DNA from: Nonomuraea montanisoli
GTDB taxonomy: Bacteria; Actinomycetota; Actinomycetes; Streptosporangiales; Streptosporangiaceae
Length of the DNA: 64,000 nucleotides
Reading direction: 5' to 3'
NCBI RefSeq assembly: GCF_013363975.1
Contig: NZ_JABWGN010000008.1
Span: 124,001-188,000 of the forward strand
Below the pieces are notes generated by a model. It had not been told where the DNA came from, did no database searches, and saw only the letters and a list, made by a program, of their open reading frames with translations. Below, one piece after another: positions 18,537-29,104 of this stretch. A program made the position numbers and the translations under genes. Position 1 is the stretch's first letter, and every line of letters begins with the position of its first letter.

Positions 18537-20680
18537 TCCCCGACTTCACCGGTGTGCCGCTGGAGGGCAAGGCCCGCCCCGACGCCTCCCCGGAGACGGA
18601 GGGGGCCGCGTGGGAGACGCCCGAGGGCATCGGCGTCAAGCCGCTCTACACGGCCGCCGACCTCGACGGCCTCGACTTCCTGCGCACCTACCCGGGCGCG
18701 GCGCCGTACCTGCGCGGCCCGTACCCGACCATGTACGTCAACCAGCCGTGGACCATCCGCCAGTACGCCGGCTTCTCCACGGCCGAGGACTCCAACGCCT
18801 TCTACCGGCGCAACCTCGCGGCCGGGCAGAAGGGCCTGTCGGTGGCCTTCGACCTGGCCACGCACCGCGGCTACGACTCCGACCACCCGCGCGTCGAGGG
18901 CGACGTGGGGATGGCCGGGGTGGCGATCGACTCGATCTACGACATGCGGCAGCTCTTCGACGGGATCCCGCTGGACCGCATGTCGGTGTCGATGACCATG
19001 AACGGGGCCGTGCTGCCCGTCCTGGCGCTCTACATCGTGGCCGCCGAGGAGCAGGGGGTGGAGCCGGAGCAGCTCGCCGGGACCATCCAGAACGACATCC
19101 TCAAGGAGTTCATGGTCCGCAACACCTACATCTACCCGCCGGCCCCCTCCATGCGGATCATCTCGGACATCTTCGCCTACACCAGCGAGAAGATGCCGAA
19201 GTTCAACTCGATCAGCATCTCCGGCTACCACATCCAGGAGGCCGGGGCCACGTGCGACCTGGAGCTGGCGTACACGCTGGCCGACGGCGTCGAGTACCTG
19301 CGGGCCGGGGTCGCGGCGGGCATGGACGTCGACCGGTTCGCGCCCCGGCTGTCGTTCTTCTGGTGCATCGGCATGAACTTCTTCATGGAGGTCGCCAAGC
19401 TGCGCGCCGCCCGGCTGCTGTGGGCGAAGCTCGTGGCCGGGTTCGGGGCGAAGAACCCCAAGTCGCTGTCGCTGCGTACGCACTGCCAGACGTCGGGCTG
19501 GTCGCTGACCGCGCAGGACGTCTTCGTCAACGTCGCCCGCACCTGCGTCGAGGCCATGGCCGCCACGCAGGGCCACACGCAGTCGCTGCACACCAACGCG
19601 CTGGACGAGGCCCTCGCGCTGCCCACCGACTTCTCCGCCCGGATCGCCCGCAACACCCAGATCCTGCTCCAGCAGGAGTCCGGCACGACCCAGGTCATCG
19701 ACCCGTGGGGCGGCTCGTCGTACGTGGAGCGGCTCACGCACGACCTGGCCGCGCGCGCCTGGGCGCACATCGAGGAGGTCGAGGCGGCGGGCGGCATGGC
19801 CCGCGCCATCGAGGCGGGGCTGCCGAAACTGCGCATCGAGGAGGCCGCGGCCCGCACCCAGGCGCGCATCGACTCGGGCCGCCAGCCGGTCATCGGCGTC
19901 AACAAGTACCGTCCCGACGCCGACGAGCCGATCGAGGTGCTCAAGGTCGACAACAGCGCCGTACGGGCCAGCCAGCTCGACAAGCTGCGCCGCCTGCGGG
20001 CCGAACGCGACCCCGACGCGGTGAACCGGGCGCTGGAGGCGCTCACCAAGGCCGCCGCGAACCCCGAGCCCGGCCTCGACCACAACCTGCTCAAGCTGGC
20101 CGTGGACGCCGCCCGCGCGAAGGCCACCGTGGGGGAGATCTCCGACGCGCTGGAGCGGGTGTTCGGCCGGCACGCCGGTCAGATCCGTACCATTTCCGGC
20201 GTGTACCGCGACGAGGCAGGCCCGGGGGCGAACATCGAGCGGGTGCGGCGGGCGTGCGCCGACTTCGAGCGCGCCGAGGGCCGCCGCCCGCGGATCCTGG
20301 TGGCCAAGATGGGACAGGACGGCCACGACCGGGGCCAGAAGGTGATCGCCACGGCCTTCGCCGACCTGGGCTTCGACGTGGACGTCGGCCCGCTGTTCCA
20401 GACGCCGGAGGAGGTGGCGCGCCAGGCGGTGGAGGCCGACGTGCACATCGTCGGCGTGTCGTCGCTGGCGGCGGGCCACCTGACGCTGGTGCCCGCGCTC
20501 CGGCAGGCGCTGGCCGACCTGGACGCGTCCGAGATCATGATCGTGGTGGGCGGGGTGATCCCGCCGGACGACTTCGCCGAGCTGCGCGCCGCCGGGGCCG
20601 CCGCGATCTTCCCGCCGGGCACGGTGATCGCGGACGCGGCCCTGGACCTGCTGCGCGACCTCCAGGAGCGCCACCGCTAG
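18533..20680 (+). CDS. mutB: methylmalonyl-CoA mutase large (catalytic) subunit
   Basis: 715 residues. Catalytic TIM barrel with the acyl-CoA channel signature (RTYPGAAPYLRGPYPTMYVN, then FSTAEDSNAFYRRNL) and SVSMTMNGAVLPVLALYIVA. The C-terminal domain (about 580-715) binds cobalamin, with the axial ligand His598 in GQDGHDRG. ATG of an ATGA overlap with mutA gives coupled synthesis of the heterodimer. MeaB, the GTPase that guards this enzyme, lies 3.1 kb downstream on the same strand but is separated by an opposite-strand gene, breaking the usual mutA-mutB-meaB run. Confidence 0.97.
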   Translation: MIPDFTGVPLEGKARPDASPETEGAAWETPEGIGVKPLYTAADLDGLDFLRTYPGAAPYLRGPYPTMYVNQPWTIRQYAGFSTAEDSNAFYRRNLAAGQKGLSVAFDLATHRGYDSDHPRVEGDVGMAGVAIDSIYDMRQLFDGIPLDRMSVSMTMNGAVLPVLALYIVAAEEQGVEPEQLAGTIQNDILKEFMVRNTYIYPPAPSMRIISDIFAYTSEKMPKFNSISISGYHIQEAGATCDLELAYTLADGVEYLRAGVAAGMDVDRFAPRLSFFWCIGMNFFMEVAKLRAARLLWAKLVAGFGAKNPKSLSLRTHCQTSGWSLTAQDVFVNVARTCVEAMAATQGHTQSLHTNALDEALALPTDFSARIARNTQILLQQESGTTQVIDPWGGSSYVERLTHDLAARAWAHIEEVEAAGGMARAIEAGLPKLRIEEAAARTQARIDSGRQPVIGVNKYRPDADEPIEVLKVDNSAVRASQLDKLRRLRAERDPDAVNRALEALTKAAANPEPGLDHNLLKLAVDAARAKATVGEISDALERVFGRHAGQIRTISGVYRDEAGPGANIERVRRACADFERAEGRRPRILVAKMGQDGHDRGQKVIATAFADLGFDVDVGPLFQTPEEVARQAVEADVHIVGVSSLAAGHLTLVPALRQALADLDASEIMIVVGGVIPPDDFAELRAAGAAAIFPPGTVIADAALDLLRDLQERHR

Positions 20681-20983
20681 CGCCCGATGCCGGCCTTCGC
20701 GCGGATCGCCCGCAACGGGCCTTGCCACCGACGACCGGGATCGGGACGTCGGCGCAGGTCCACGTCCGGTTGAGGTCGTCCCGGGACCAGGTGCAGGCCG
20801 CTGAGTGCGCCCTCGCCCGCCCGGGCCGGTGATCTTCCGCTCGGTCGACGCGCAGGTGCCGGCCGCGGCCGGGGCGGCGGGGCCGACGGACCGCTCCGCC
20901 GGCTCGGGCGTCTCGGGCGTCTTCAGGATCCGGACCGTCGAGATGATCGTGGAAAGGGCTCGCGGCCCGCTGCGATCACCCTG
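20681..20983. other. 303-bp gene-free stretch between mutB and the kinase homologue
   Basis: I find no supported gene here. Short open frames exist on both strands but have no family signature or ribosome site. A weak hairpin GCCCG-caa-CGGGC lies about 30 bases after the mutB stop. The stretch may hold the 3' UTRs of two convergent genes or a decayed fragment. Confidence 0.5.
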
Positions 20984-23653
20984 TCACGGCTGGCAGAACG
21001 TGAGCGAGAGCGAGCGCTGGCGGGTCACCGGGGTGGTGATCCGGAACGTGACGAGATGGGTGCCGCCGTCGGCCGTCAGGGCGCGGGGGGCGTTCACGAC
21101 CAGCCGGCCGTCCTCCTCGACGACCGTGGAGGCGCGGCCGGTGACCCGGCCGTCCACCATCCACACGTAGCCGAACGGGAGCCGCTCGCCGCCGCGCTCC
21201 ACCAGCGCGGTGAGCGTGACCTGGTCGCCGGCCCAGCAGGTGCCGTTCCTGGTGCCGAGGGCGCGCACGTACGACAGCCTGAGCCGTCCCGTGACCGTTC
21301 CGGCGGTGGGGGATCCGGTGCCGTCGGGCTCGGCGGAACGCGTGGCGTCCGGGCTCGCCGAGCCGTGGTCGGCCGGGGCGGGGGTGCGGGTCTTGGTGGG
21401 CCGTTTGCGCGACGGAGTCGGCGACGCGCTGGGGGAGGCGCCGGAGGAGGCGCTGACCAGGCTCTGCGACCTCGGCTGCGGGGAGGACGGGGTCAGCCAC
21501 ACGATGGCGCCCCCGAGGGCGACCGCGGTGAGGCCGGAGGCGACGGCGATGACCACCTTCTTGCCGCGCCGCCCGCGCGGCTTCGCGGGCGCGGGCTCGC
21601 CGGTGGGCTCCTCGTCCCACTGTTCCGGCTCGCCGGACGCGGGCCGCGCCTCGCCGCCCGGCCACGGCGCGCCCGGCGCGGGTCGCGTGTCGTCGTGCGC
21701 CCACTGCTCCGGCGGCGCGCCTTCCTGGCGCCGTACGCCGTCAGGGCGCTCCACGGGCGGCCATACCTGCTCGCCATACGCCGAGCCACCCGCCCCCGAG
21801 GCGAAGGCCCGCTCCTCGTACGCCTCGCGACCACCTGCGCCCGGGCTGAAGACGTGTTCCTCGTACGCTTCGCGACCACCTGCGCCCGGGCTGAAGACGT
21901 GTTCCTCGTACGCTTCGCGACCGCCTGCGCCTGGGGCGAAGGCGCGTTCCTCGTATGTCTCGCGACCGCCCGCACCCGGGGCGAAGGCGCGTTCCTCGTA
22001 TGCTTCGCGACCACCCATGCCTGGGCTGAAGGCGCGCTCGTCGTACGCCTCGCGGGTGCCCGCGCCCGGGGGGAACACTCCCGAGTCGAACGTCTGCCCG
22101 GCCGCCAAGCCCGGCCCGCCTGGCGCGCCCGGTCCGCCCGCTGCCGCGCCATGCCCGCCTGACGTGCCCGGCCCGGTCGTGCCCTGGCCGACCGGGCCGT
22201 CCTCGAACGCCCACTCGTCGTCCGCCTCATGGCCGCCCGCGCCGCCCGCGCCCGCCCCGCCCGCGCCTGTGCCGAACACGCCCGCCCCGCTCGCGCCGGT
22301 GCCGAACACGCCCGCCCCGCTCGCGCCGGTGCCGAACGCGCCCCCCGCGCCGAACGCCCCCGCGCCGCCGGTGCCGAACGCCCCCGGGCCGGACGGCTGC
22401 GCGCCGGGGGACCCCGGGTGGGAAGAACCCGGCGGGGCGGCGGTGGGCTGGGGGATGTCGTGGTCGTGGGAGTCTTCCCAGGCCCCGGCGGCGGGCGGCC
22501 AGGTGGCGCCCCGCGGTCCCGTCACGGGCCGGACCGGGTCCGTGGACTGCGAGACCGGCTCCTGCCAGGCCGCCGCCTGCGGCGCCGTGTGCCACTGCTC
22601 CGCCGGGCCCTCCGACCGCGACGGGGTCGAGGACCGGTCCTGGAAGACCGGTGCGGCCTGCGGCGCGGCCGGGGACGAGAACGGGCCGGCCGACGGGACG
22701 TGCGGCCCGGCCGCGGACGGATGCGGTGCGGCGGGGGAGCCGTGCGGCGGCGTCGAGGACGGATGCGGTGCGGCAGGAGAGCCGTGCGGCGGCGTCGAGG
22801 ACGGCGCGTTGGAGGACGTCGCGTTCAAGGACGGGGTGTTCGAGGACGGGGTGTTCGAGGCGGCCGGGGACGCCGGGGACCCCAGGAGGTGGAGCAGCAC
22901 CTCGTGCATGGCGGGCCGCGCCGCCGGGTCCTTGGCCAGGCATCGCGTCACCGCCGCGCGCAGCGCCTGCGGCAGCTCCCCGAGGCGTGGCTCCGCGCGC
23001 AGGATGCGGTTGATCACCGCGGGCAGCGAGTCGTCGCCGAACGGCGGCGTGCCCGTGGCCGCGAAGACGATCACCGAGCCCCACGCGAACACGTCCGCCG
23101 CCGGCCCCACCGCCTGCCCCGCGAGCTGCTCGGGCGCCATGTACGCCGGGGTGCCCACGATGTTGCTCGTGGCCGAGAGCTTGGAGTCGAGCGCGCCCGT
23201 CACGCCGAAGCCGATCACGCGCGGCCCGCCCGACCCCAGCAGCACGCAGGCCGGCTTGAAGTCGCGGTGCGCGAGCCCCGCCCGGTGGATCGCCGCGAGT
23301 GCCGTGGCGGTGGCGACGGCCAGCCGCTGGAGCTCCGCGCCCGTCCGGCGTCCCGCCTGCTGCAACGACGGCCCGTCCACGTACTCGCTCACGAGGTACG
23401 GCCGGCCGCTGACGGAGGCGTCGAGCACCTGCGCGACGTTGACCGGCTCGACCTGGCGGGCGGCGGTCATCTCCCGGACCAGGCGGTCGTCGCCGGCCAG
23501 CCCCTCGTGCAGGACCTTGACCGCCACCGGCGCCCCGTTCGGCGCCTTGGCGAGATAGACGACGCCCTGGGAGCCGGCGCCGAGGCGGCCGGCGAGCCGG
23601 TAGGGCCCCACCGCTGCCGGGTCGCCCTCGCGCAGGGGTTCGACGTGGGGCAT
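20984..23653 (-). CDS. PknB-type membrane protein kinase homologue, likely pseudokinase
   Basis: 889 residues from ATG 23653 (AGGAG eleven bases upstream; MPHVEPLREGDPAAVGPYRL is the usual kinase start). Kinase fold at 17-270 with Gly loop GRLGAGSQGVVY, VAVK Lys46, HRD Asp131 and APE motif AYMAPEQ. However the catalytic-loop Asn is Cys136 (HRDFKPACVLL) and the DFG Asp is Gly148 (VIGFGVTG), so both Mg-binding residues are missing. Then a Pro/Ser/Gly-rich juxtamembrane region with 15-residue repeats, one membrane helix (about 699-721), and an external beta-rich domain with two Cys. It sits between mutB and meaB on the opposite strand. Signalling without catalysis is inference. Confidence 0.9.
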   Translation of the reverse strand: MPHVEPLREGDPAAVGPYRLAGRLGAGSQGVVYLAKAPNGAPVAVKVLHEGLAGDDRLVREMTAARQVEPVNVAQVLDASVSGRPYLVSEYVDGPSLQQAGRRTGAELQRLAVATATALAAIHRAGLAHRDFKPACVLLGSGGPRVIGFGVTGALDSKLSATSNIVGTPAYMAPEQLAGQAVGPAADVFAWGSVIVFAATGTPPFGDDSLPAVINRILRAEPRLGELPQALRAAVTRCLAKDPAARPAMHEVLLHLLGSPASPAASNTPSSNTPSLNATSSNAPSSTPPHGSPAAPHPSSTPPHGSPAAPHPSAAGPHVPSAGPFSSPAAPQAAPVFQDRSSTPSRSEGPAEQWHTAPQAAAWQEPVSQSTDPVRPVTGPRGATWPPAAGAWEDSHDHDIPQPTAAPPGSSHPGSPGAQPSGPGAFGTGGAGAFGAGGAFGTGASGAGVFGTGASGAGVFGTGAGGAGAGGAGGHEADDEWAFEDGPVGQGTTGPGTSGGHGAAAGGPGAPGGPGLAAGQTFDSGVFPPGAGTREAYDERAFSPGMGGREAYEERAFAPGAGGRETYEERAFAPGAGGREAYEEHVFSPGAGGREAYEEHVFSPGAGGREAYEERAFASGAGGSAYGEQVWPPVERPDGVRRQEGAPPEQWAHDDTRPAPGAPWPGGEARPASGEPEQWDEEPTGEPAPAKPRGRRGKKVVIAVASGLTAVALGGAIVWLTPSSPQPRSQSLVSASSGASPSASPTPSRKRPTKTRTPAPADHGSASPDATRSAEPDGTGSPTAGTVTGRLRLSYVRALGTRNGTCWAGDQVTLTALVERGGERLPFGYVWMVDGRVTGRASTVVEEDGRLVVNAPRALTADGGTHLVTFRITTPVTRQRSLSLTFCQP
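21787..22077 (-). repeat. 45-bp in-frame repeats encoding GAGGREAYEERAFAP units
   Basis: About seven imperfect 45-bp units within the kinase homologue, each encoding a 15-residue unit with the core REAYEERAF or REAYEEHVF. Boundaries are approximate. Units are nearly identical at DNA level, indicating recent expansion. Each carries one Tyr. Confidence 0.8.
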
Positions 23654-23778
23654 GAGGGGAGTGACTCCTGTGACGGCTGGGACGACTACGCTCTGCACCT
23701 TAGCGTCAAAAGTTATGACTTGGCGGGAGTTAATCTGATCAAGTGGGAAACTCCTAGCAGGTTGGGAGGGGAGGGCGC
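23654..23778. promoter_or_regulatory. divergent promoter region, kinase homologue / meaB
   Basis: A comparatively A/T-rich 125-bp region. AAGTTATGACTT (23710-23721) is a 10-of-12 palindrome and candidate operator. On the minus strand TTGACG lies just inside it (TTTTGACG) and is a plausible -35 for the kinase gene; on the plus strand TTGGCG and TAATCT are possible promoter elements for meaB. Confidence 0.45.
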
Positions 23779-24738
23779 GTGCGGTCGCTGGAGGACTACG
23801 CCGAAGGCGTGCGCGGCGGCTCCCGCACGTGGATCGCCCGCGCGATCACGCTGGTCGAGTCCACCCGCCCCGACCACGCCGCCCTCGCCCAGCGCCTGCT
23901 CGTCGAGCTGACCCCGCTGTCGGGCCGGGCCTGCCGCGTGGGCGTCTCGGGCGTGCCGGGTGTGGGGAAGTCCACATTCGTGGACGCCCTCGGCACCATG
24001 CTCACCGGCCGGGGTCACCGGGTGGCCGTCCTCGCCGTGGACCCGTCCTCGACCCGTACGGGCGGCAGCATCCTCGGCGACAAGACCCGCATGTCGCGCC
24101 TGGCGACCGACCCGGCCGCGTTCATCCGGCCCTCGCCCGCGTCCGGCACGCTGGGCGGCGTCGCCAAGGCCACCAGGGAGGCCATGGTCGTCGTCGAGGC
24201 GGCCGGCTACGACGTCGTGCTCGTCGAGACCGTGGGCGTGGGACAGTCGGAGACGGCGGTCTCCGACATGGTGGACACTTTCCTGCTGCTGACGCTGGCC
24301 CGTACCGGGGACCAGCTCCAGGGCATCAAGAAGGGCGTGCTGGAGCTGGCGGACGTCATCGCGGTCAACAAGGCGGACGGCGAGCACGCGCTCGCCGCGC
24401 GCAAGGCGGCGCGCGAGCTGGCGGGCGCGCTGCGCATGCTGCGCTCGGACAGCGTGCCGCCGCCCGTGCTGACGTGCAGCGGCCTCACGGGCGACGGCCT
24501 GCCGGAGCTGTGGGACCAGGTGCTGCGGCACCAGGACGGCCTGGACCTGGCCGGGAAGCGCCGCCACCAGCAGGTCGGCTGGACGTGGACGCTGGTGCGC
24601 GACCGGCTGCTGTCGGAGCTGCGTCACGATCCCCGGGTCGCGGCCATCGCCGAGGAGGTGGAGAAGGAGGTCCTCGCGGGCACCCTCACCCCGTCGCTCG
24701 CCGCCGACCGCCTCCTGTCCGCCTTCACCCGCCCCTGA
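23779..24738 (+). CDS. meaB: methylmalonyl-CoA mutase-associated GTPase MeaB
   Basis: G3E-family P-loop GTPase of 319 residues that loads and protects the B12 cofactor of methylmalonyl-CoA mutase. Walker A GVPGVGKSTFVDALG, the family switch DPSSTRTGGSILGDKTRM, VETVGVGQSE and base-recognition NKAD are all present; the C-terminal dimerisation arm ends LLSAFTRP. GTG 23779 follows GGGAGGGGAGGG. The gene has its own promoter because the kinase homologue separates it from mutAB. Its end is the first unit of a 24-bp array. Confidence 0.95.
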   Translation: MRSLEDYAEGVRGGSRTWIARAITLVESTRPDHAALAQRLLVELTPLSGRACRVGVSGVPGVGKSTFVDALGTMLTGRGHRVAVLAVDPSSTRTGGSILGDKTRMSRLATDPAAFIRPSPASGTLGGVAKATREAMVVVEAAGYDVVLVETVGVGQSETAVSDMVDTFLLLTLARTGDQLQGIKKGVLELADVIAVNKADGEHALAARKAARELAGALRMLRSDSVPPPVLTCSGLTGDGLPELWDQVLRHQDGLDLAGKRRHQQVGWTWTLVRDRLLSELRHDPRVAAIAEEVEKEVLAGTLTPSLAADRLLSAFTRP

Positions 24739-24822
24739 GCGGCCCCGCGTCCACCCGCCCCTGAGTAGCCGCGTTCACGCGGCCCTGAGCGGCCGCCTTC
24801 ACCCGCCCCTGAGCGGCCGCCC
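24724..24822 (+). repeat. stop-anchored tandem array, 24-bp units
   Basis: TTCACCCGCCCCTGA, the last four codons plus stop of meaB, recurs with small changes; TGA at 24736, 24762, 24786 and 24810 (spacing 26, 24, 24). Spacers resemble GCGGCCGCC. Sense strand is C-rich. Confidence 0.9.
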
Positions 24823-24894
24823 GTCCCCCCTCGCGCACGGCTGAGCGCGCACTCGTGATCCACGCCTTCTGTCCGTGTGTGCTAAATTTTGGCC

Positions 24895-25512
24895 ATGCGG
24901 TCAGAAAATAAACCGTCCGGCCAGAAGGCGCGGTCGTTCATCGAGGAGGCCCGGCGCGACCAGATCGTGCGCGCCGCCGTCGAGGTGATCGCCGAGGTGG
25001 GCTTCGCCCGGGCGTCGCTCGCCCGGATCGCCCAGCACGCCGGCATCAGCAAGGGCGTCATCTCCTACCACTTCGCCGGCAAGGAGGAGCTGATGGAGCA
25101 GGTCGTCGACCGCGTCTACTCGCAGATCGGGGAGTTCGTCCTGGCCCGGATGGAGAGCGCCGGGTCGGCCGCCGAGCTGCTCAGGACGCACGTCACGTCC
25201 GTCGCCGAGCACATGCGGGGCAACCGCGTCCAGCTCACCGCGCTCGGCGAGATCTTCAACAACCTGCGCACGGCCGACGGCGAGCCCCGCTACGGCGTCC
25301 ACACGAGCGAGGGGCTCTACCAGGCCCTCGAGTCGATCTACCGCCGCGGGCAGGAGGCCGGGGAGTTCCGCGCCTTCGACGTCCGCGTCATGGCCGTCAC
25401 CCACCAGGCCGCCATCGACGCGATGTTCGCCTACTGGCAGGCCCACCCCGACCACGACCTGGAGGCACACGCCGGCCAGCTCGCCGACCTCCTCGAAAGG
25501 GCGTGCACGTGA
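24895..25512 (+). CDS. TetR family transcriptional regulator
   Basis: 205 residues. N-terminal helix-turn-helix with the family pattern ASLARIAQHAGISKGVISYHF (residues about 40-60) followed by a ligand-binding domain of alpha helices. ATG 24895 is preferred to the TTG two codons upstream; TAAATT at 24883-24888 lies six bases before it, so the message may be leaderless. The stop overlaps the acyltransferase start (GTGA), so it probably controls that gene and itself. Ligand unknown. Confidence 0.93.
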   Translation: MRSENKPSGQKARSFIEEARRDQIVRAAVEVIAEVGFARASLARIAQHAGISKGVISYHFAGKEELMEQVVDRVYSQIGEFVLARMESAGSAAELLRTHVTSVAEHMRGNRVQLTALGEIFNNLRTADGEPRYGVHTSEGLYQALESIYRRGQEAGEFRAFDVRVMAVTHQAAIDAMFAYWQAHPDHDLEAHAGQLADLLERACT

Positions 25513-26600
25513 AGACCGAACACCCCCGGACCGCCACCCGGCTCCTCGCCGTGGACAACCTGCGCGTCGTCCTCACCCTGCTCGTCGTCTTGCACCACGT
25601 CGCCGTGACCTACGGCAACATCCCGATGTGGTACTACGTCGAAGATGCCCGTGACCCCTCCGGCCTGGCCCTCGACATCCTGGTCGTGGTGAACCAGGCG
25701 TTCTTCATGGGGTTCTTCTTCCTTCTCTCCGGCTTCTTCACCCCGGCCTCCTTCGACCGCAAGGGCGGGCGGGCGTTCGTCCGCGACCGGCTGCTCCGGC
25801 TCGGCGTCCCGCTGCTCGTCTTCGTCCTGCTCCTGCGGCCGCTGGTCACGCTCCCGCAGTACCTGGCCCAGGGCGGCGGCGCCTCGTACGCGGAGTTCTA
25901 CCTGCGCACCTGGGACCCGGGGCCGATGTGGTTCGCCGAGGTGCTGATCGTCTTCGTGGTGGCGTACGCGGTGTGGCGCGGCCTTCGGCGCGCGGGGCAG
26001 GAGGAGGCGCCGGCCGCGCCGCCGCGGTTCCGGTCGCTCCTCCTGTTCGCCGCCGGCCTGGCCGTGGCCACGTTCGTGTGGCGCCTCGCGGTGCCGACGG
26101 GCACGTACGTCCCGGTCCTCGGGCTGCCCAGCCCCGACTACCTGCCGCAGTACGTCGCCATGTTCGCGGCCGGCCCCGTGGCCTTCCGGCGCCGGTGGTT
26201 CGAGACCCTGCCACGCCGGACCGGCCGCGCCGGGCTGATCACCGCCGCCGTGGCCGCGAGCACGCTGCTGCCGCTGTCGGCCACGACCAAGGGCGTGCTG
26301 TCGTCGGCCGCCGGGGCGGCGTGGCAGTCCTTCTTCGCCGTCGGCATCATCGCCGGGCTCGTAGTGATCTTCCGGGAGCGGTTCGACCGGCAGGGGCCAC
26401 TCGGCGGGTTCCTGTCGGCGCACGCCTACACGGTGTACGTCGTCCACCCGATCGTGCTCGTCGCCGTGGCCCTGGCATTCCGCTGGCTGGAGGCGGCGGC
26501 GGTGGTCAAGTTCGCCATCGTGGCCGTGATCTCGCTGCCGCTGTGCTGGGGGCTCGCCTACCTCGTCCGGTCGCTCCCCGGCGCCAAGCGGATCCTCTAG
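25509..26600 (+). CDS. acyltransferase 3 family membrane protein
   Basis: 363-residue polytopic membrane protein of the acyltransferase 3/OafA family, which moves acyl groups onto sugars or lipids at the membrane. Starts with the typical LLAVDNLRVVLTLLVVLHHV carrying the catalytic His, and FFLLSGFF in the next helix; about ten hydrophobic segments. GTG 25509 (eight bases after GAAAGGG, overlapping the TetR stop) fits better than GTG 25503, which is too near that site. Ends before a 15-bp hairpin terminator. Substrate unknown. Confidence 0.9.
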   Translation: MKTEHPRTATRLLAVDNLRVVLTLLVVLHHVAVTYGNIPMWYYVEDARDPSGLALDILVVVNQAFFMGFFFLLSGFFTPASFDRKGGRAFVRDRLLRLGVPLLVFVLLLRPLVTLPQYLAQGGGASYAEFYLRTWDPGPMWFAEVLIVFVVAYAVWRGLRRAGQEEAPAAPPRFRSLLLFAAGLAVATFVWRLAVPTGTYVPVLGLPSPDYLPQYVAMFAAGPVAFRRRWFETLPRRTGRAGLITAAVAASTLLPLSATTKGVLSSAAGAAWQSFFAVGIIAGLVVIFRERFDRQGPLGGFLSAHAYTVYVVHPIVLVAVALAFRWLEAAAVVKFAIVAVISLPLCWGLAYLVRSLPGAKRIL

Positions 26601-26643
26601 GGCCTGTTCTCCCCGTCGGCCTCCCGGCGAGCGGTGGACGCGT

Positions 26644-26680
26644 GGCGGCGCGCGGCGGGGGCCGTCCGCCGCGCGCCGCC
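26644..26680. terminator. hairpin terminator after the acyltransferase gene
   Basis: Perfect 15-bp stem GGCGGCGCGCGGCGG / CCGCCGCGCGCCGCC with a 7-nt loop, 44 bases after the stop. Confidence 0.8.
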
Positions 26681-26772
26681 GGTCGCGCTCTCCGGGCCGC
26701 CTGGGAAGGCTGCACCTCGCGGGTCGCGGTCTCCGGGCGGCCTGGGAAGGCTGCACCTCGCCGGTCGCGCAG
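26681..26772 (-). repeat. 41-bp tandem duplication at the 3' end of the collagen-like remnant
   Basis: Two 41-bp copies (26681-26721 and 26722-26762) with three or so mismatches and a partial third that runs into the coding remnant. Read on the minus strand it starts at GCGACC, the last recognisable codons of the collagen-like gene. No stop codon is present in that frame. Confidence 0.85.
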
Positions 26773-27244
26773 ATGACGCTGACGTCGACGATCGCCGTGG
26801 CCGGTCCCGCGTTCGTCGCGCGCACGCTCCAGCTCGTCGGGGGCGCGTCCACTCCCATGTGCGCCACCTTGAGGTCGGGGTAGTCGAGCTGGGTGGCGGT
26901 GCCCGCGTGGAAGGATCCGCCCAGCGCGATCTTGCCCTCGGGGTAGGCCGCCGTCACGGGCGCCGACCGTCCGCTCGCGATCTTCGCCGTGCCGCTGACC
27001 TGCTCGACCCCGGCGAGACCTCCCGGCTGTCCGGCGGGTCCGGCCGGGCCGGTGGCACCCTGCGGCCCCGCGGGTCCGGTGGGACCCGCCGGGCCCGTCT
27101 GGTTCCAGGTGATCCTCTTCTCCGAGGATTCACACGCCGTGGGGTACGGGGTGGGCCCGGGCGGCTGCGCCGTGGCGAGAACCCGGACCGCCCCGGCCGC
27201 ACTCGTGCACGCGTATATCTGCGGCGCACGCCCCGTCTGAAGGA
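26763..27244 (-). pseudogene. collagen-like secreted protein remnant lacking both ends
   Basis: On the minus strand a frame reads IYACTSAAGAVRVL ... ACESSEKRITWNQTG, then Gly-Pro-X triplets (TGPAGPTGPAGPQGATGPAG) and a beta-rich C-terminal domain ending VDVSVICAT. This is the layout of a common actinobacterial surface protein, but the ATG and signal peptide are missing: the frame begins flush against the acyl-CoA ligase stop at 27245 with no ATG, GTG or TTG available before the GTG at 26957. At the other end the stop codon is gone and the frame runs on antisense through the acyltransferase. I therefore call it a decayed gene. A CTG start overlapping the ligase stop is the only alternative. 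Confidence 0.65.
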
Positions 27245-29041
<1,797 letters not shown>

Positions 29042-29104
29042 GCCTGTCCTCCTGGGTGTGATGCAGCCGACTCTAGGCCGAGGGCACGGCGCGAGTCGAC
29101 ATTC

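Noticed and set aside
18446..20728. 760-codon open frame antisense to mutB
   Set aside because: High GC leaves antisense frames open; composition is Arg/Gly/Val/Asp-rich with no family pattern, and mutB on the other strand is certain.
20681..20983. Hidden gene between mutB and the kinase homologue
   Set aside because: Short frames on both strands lack starts, ribosome sites and family motifs.
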